Source: Nitrospirota bacterium (GTDB lineage Bacteria > Nitrospirota > UBA9217). Taken from it: a DNA stretch of 8,738 nt. Each line of letters starts with the position of its first letter. Position 1 is the stretch's first letter. The stretch lies in contig JAJYKN010000027.1 in assembly GCA_021788515.1 (NCBI GenBank), positions 1 to 8,738 of the forward strand. Reading direction: 5' to 3'. The notes beneath the pieces are model-generated. The model saw nothing but the letters and a program-made list of their open reading frames with translations. It was not told the DNA's origin and did not search any database. Of the stretch, positions 6,602 to 8,738 are shown one piece after another. The position numbers were made by a program, and so were the translations under genes.

Positions 6602-6628
6602 CATTCATTCCGGCCGCTGTGCTATAGT
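6599..6628 (+). promoter_or_regulatory. Extended -10 promoter immediately upstream of mfd
   Basis: TATAGT (6623-6628) is preceded by TG at 6620-6621 (extended -10). The best -35 at 18 bp spacing is the poor TTGCAT (6599-6604). CGCTGTGCTATAGT (6615-6628) repeats the kinase promoter motif with one mismatch. Transcription should start near 6635, only about 5 nt before the mfd ATG. Confidence 0.6.
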
Positions 6629-6639
6629 GTTCGTCCAAT

Positions 6640-8738
6640 ATGAAAAGCCTTCACGACATGATCCTGCCGATCACCCGGGAAATCCAGGCAGGGAACAAGA
6701 CGATCGAAGTGAGTGAACTCTGGGGGGCCTCCAAGGCCCTCTTTTTATTCGGCCTGCAACGAGAACTCGGCCGTCCGCTCGTCGTGGTCACGTCGAGCGA
6801 AGACGTTGCAGAGGCCCTGGTCGAGGACCTGAACTTTTTCGTGCAGAAGACGCCTCCTGCCGGGGGCGCGGACAAAGAGCCGGAAATTCGCCTGTTCCCT
6901 GCGTGGCGCGTGCTTCCCTTTGAAGCGGACTCGCCCGACAGCCGCACAGTCGGGGAGCGCATGCGGTTCCTCTACGGTCTTATCTCCGGCACTCCCGGCA
7001 TCTTTGTGACGCCGGTCCCCTCGCTGATGCAGAAACTCCCGCCCTGGGGGCTGTTTGCGGACTCGGTAAGGACCATCTTGCTGAAATCGCAGATCGACCC
7101 CGACAGTCTCGCTTCCTCCCTTGTTTCGATCGGCTACGAATCCTCTTCCCTGGTCACGCGCGTGGGCGAGTTCAGCAGGAGGGGAGGGATAATCGACTTT
7201 TTTTCACCGCTCCACGAGCAGCCGGTGCGCATGGAATTTTTCGGCGACACCCTGGAGTCCTTGCGCGAGTTCGATCCGGAAACCCAGCGCTCCACCTCCG
7301 AGATCAAAGAGGCTGTGGTCCTCCCGGTCCGTGAGCTTATCGTGAGCGATGCGGGCCGCGAGCGGTTTGAACGCCGCGCGGGCAACGAGGCCCTGATCGA
7401 CCAGGTGCGGGAAGGCACGCTCCCCCCTGGTGCGGAATTTCTTGCGCCGTTTTTCTACGACATGGAAAGCCTGTTCCAATATTTGCCTGAGAACAGCCTA
7501 GTTGCCGTGATCGAGCCCGATGATGTCACGAGAGAGATCGAGGCACAAGGCCAAAAGATCGAAGCAGGAAGAGAAGAGGAAGCGGAAGAAGGAAGAATGT
7601 TGCCTGAACGAGCGGAACTCTATCTTGACCGGGAAAGCATTAATGCCGAGTTTTCCCGTTTTCCCGCCCTTCAAGTCCGTCTGCTCGGGACCGGGGCCGG
7701 CGGGCATCGCATGGACACGAAGTCTGCTTCCTGGCTCTCCGTTCGCCTTACCAAGCCGATCGTGGGAAAAGAACAGGAGAACGCGCGCGAGCCCGCTGAA
7801 GGAATCATGGCGGGCGTCGTGGAGAAACTAAAACGGCTGAGGGACTTCAACAGCGTCATGATCGTCTGCGGCACTGATGAGGCCGGCAGCCGGGTCAGGA
7901 AGCTGTTCATGGAATACGGCCTCGGCGTGGCGCTGGCGACCCATGAAGCGGACCAGGAGCGCGGGCCGTGGCCCATCACCCTCACCATCGGCAGACTCTC
8001 CGAGGGGTTCGCGTGGCAGGAGCTCGGCCGGATCTTCATCACCGAGGAAGAGATCTTCGGCAGGAAGATCCACCGGCCCGGAGCAGCAAAGTCCAAAACA
8101 GCGCCTTTTCTCTCCACGTTCAAGGAGCTGAAGCCCGGAGATTTCGTGGTCCACACGGACTACGGCGTGGGCGAGTACCAGGGATTGACGCACATCGATG
8201 TCGACGGCTTCGAGACCGACTTCCTTGCGCTCCGGTATGAACCCGACGCAAAGTTATACGTGCCGCTTTACAGCCTTGATAAAGTGCAGAAGTACATCGG
8301 CGTCGAAGGCGCGGCCCCGAAGCTCGACCGCCTGGGCGCGCCCGCCTGGGCCAGGACCAAGGAAAAAGTGAAGAAGGACATTCTCGCGATGGCGCAGGAG
8401 CTTGTGGCCATCTACGCCGCTCGCGAGGCCCAGAGCCGCGCGTCCTTCACCCCGCCGGACAATCTCTACCGCGAGTTCGAGGCTGCCTTCCCCTTCGAGG
8501 AGACCGCGGACCAGCAAAAGGCCATCGAAGACGTCTTGTCCGACATGCAGCGGCCGCGGCCCATGGACCGGCTGGTGTGCGGCGACGTGGGGTACGGCAA
8601 AACAGAGGTCGCGCTCCGGGCCGCGTTCAAGGCCGTGGAGGACGGCATGCAGGTCGCGGTGCTCGTGCCCACGACGCTTCTGGCGGACCAGCACTATCGC
8701 ACGTTCAAGGAGCGCGTCGCGCCTTTCTCCATCCGCGT
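6640..8738 (+). CDS. mfd: Transcription-repair coupling factor Mfd, N-terminal ~699 residues (3' end outside window)
   Basis: Mfd binds RNA polymerase stalled at template-strand lesions, displaces it using ATP-driven DNA translocation and recruits UvrA. The frame is open to the right edge. The N-terminal UvrB-like module (~1-290) lacks a Walker A and holds GEFSRRGGIIDFF (176-188) and GTLPPGAEFLAPFF (259-272). The RNA-polymerase-interacting CarD-like domain begins at LKPGDFVVHTDYGVGEY (497-513) and includes LYVPLYSL (539-546). The relay helix follows at WARTKEKVKKDI (from 570). Motor motif I is GDVGYGKT (648-655), then the motif Ia segment VLVPTTLLADQH. The DEEQ motif and second motor domain lie beyond the window (full-length Mfd is ~1100-1200 residues). 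Residues ~300-320 are a charged, Glu-rich stretch. ATG 6640 has no Shine-Dalgarno; ATG 6658 (Met7) is an alternative. The start sits ~5 nt from the predicted transcription start. Confidence 0.97.
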   Translation, partial: MKSLHDMILPITREIQAGNKTIEVSELWGASKALFLFGLQRELGRPLVVVTSSEDVAEALVEDLNFFVQKTPPAGGADKEPEIRLFPAWRVLPFEADSPDSRTVGERMRFLYGLISGTPGIFVTPVPSLMQKLPPWGLFADSVRTILLKSQIDPDSLASSLVSIGYESSSLVTRVGEFSRRGGIIDFFSPLHEQPVRMEFFGDTLESLREFDPETQRSTSEIKEAVVLPVRELIVSDAGRERFERRAGNEALIDQVREGTLPPGAEFLAPFFYDMESLFQYLPENSLVAVIEPDDVTREIEAQGQKIEAGREEEAEEGRMLPERAELYLDRESINAEFSRFPALQVRLLGTGAGGHRMDTKSASWLSVRLTKPIVGKEQENAREPAEGIMAGVVEKLKRLRDFNSVMIVCGTDEAGSRVRKLFMEYGLGVALATHEADQERGPWPITLTIGRLSEGFAWQELGRIFITEEEIFGRKIHRPGAAKSKTAPFLSTFKELKPGDFVVHTDYGVGEYQGLTHIDVDGFETDFLALRYEPDAKLYVPLYSLDKVQKYIGVEGAAPKLDRLGAPAWARTKEKVKKDILAMAQELVAIYAAREAQSRASFTPPDNLYREFEAAFPFEETADQQKAIEDVLSDMQRPRPMDRLVCGDVGYGKTEVALRAAFKAVEDGMQVAVLVPTTLLADQHYRTFKERVAPFSIR

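Noticed and set aside
8254..8694. 146-codon open frame antisense to mfd
   Set aside because: It mirrors the RNA-polymerase-interacting domain and motor region of Mfd on the plus strand and carries no protein signature.

Overview
This window of about 8.7 kb looks like ordinary chromosomal sequence from a moderately GC-rich, probably environmental bacterium. The housekeeping genes, the periplasmic-sensor kinase architecture and the TGTGYTATAGT promoters suggest a Nitrospirota- or Desulfobacterota-like organism. That placement is an impression from gene style, not a phylogenetic result. I see no tRNA, rRNA, CRISPR array, insertion sequence or prophage gene.

Layout. (1) Positions 1-1382, plus strand: the C-terminal part of glucose-6-phosphate isomerase (pgi), entering from the left edge. 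(2) Positions 1401-2845, minus strand, convergent with pgi: a class V PLP-dependent aminotransferase without the cysteine-desulfurase cysteine, overlapping by 4 bp (ATGA) the end of a small GIY-YIG endonuclease gene. (3) Positions 2996-3424, minus strand: a T4 endonuclease V-type pyrimidine dimer glycosylase starting at a GTG with a good Shine-Dalgarno. (4) Positions 3576-4265, plus strand, divergent from (3): a SprT-like zinc metallopeptidase. (5) Positions 4493-6544, plus strand: a membrane histidine kinase with a periplasmic SBP_bac_3 sensor, a PAS domain carrying a C-x10-C-x2-C cluster, and a NarL-type HisKA_3/HATPase core. It has a recognisable extended -10 promoter and a leader of about 175 nt holding a possible small upstream ORF. 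(6) Positions 6640-8738, plus strand, running off the right edge: mfd, the transcription-repair coupling factor, whose promoter lies so close to the ATG that the mRNA would be nearly leaderless.

How the genes fit together. A dimer glycosylase (UV lesions), a GIY-YIG nuclease, a SprT-like protease (a family that in eukaryotes acts on DNA-protein crosslinks) and Mfd (transcription-coupled repair) lie within about 6 kb. This makes a loose DNA-repair neighbourhood, although the genes are split between strands and have separate promoters, so co-regulation is only a hypothesis. The kinase has no response regulator beside it in the window, and pgi and the aminotransferase appear to be unrelated neighbours. 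I did not find a clearly new multi-gene system. The points most worth checking are the Cys-cluster PAS kinase with its leader, the shared divergent promoter of the glycosylase and SprT-like genes, and the near-leaderless mfd start.
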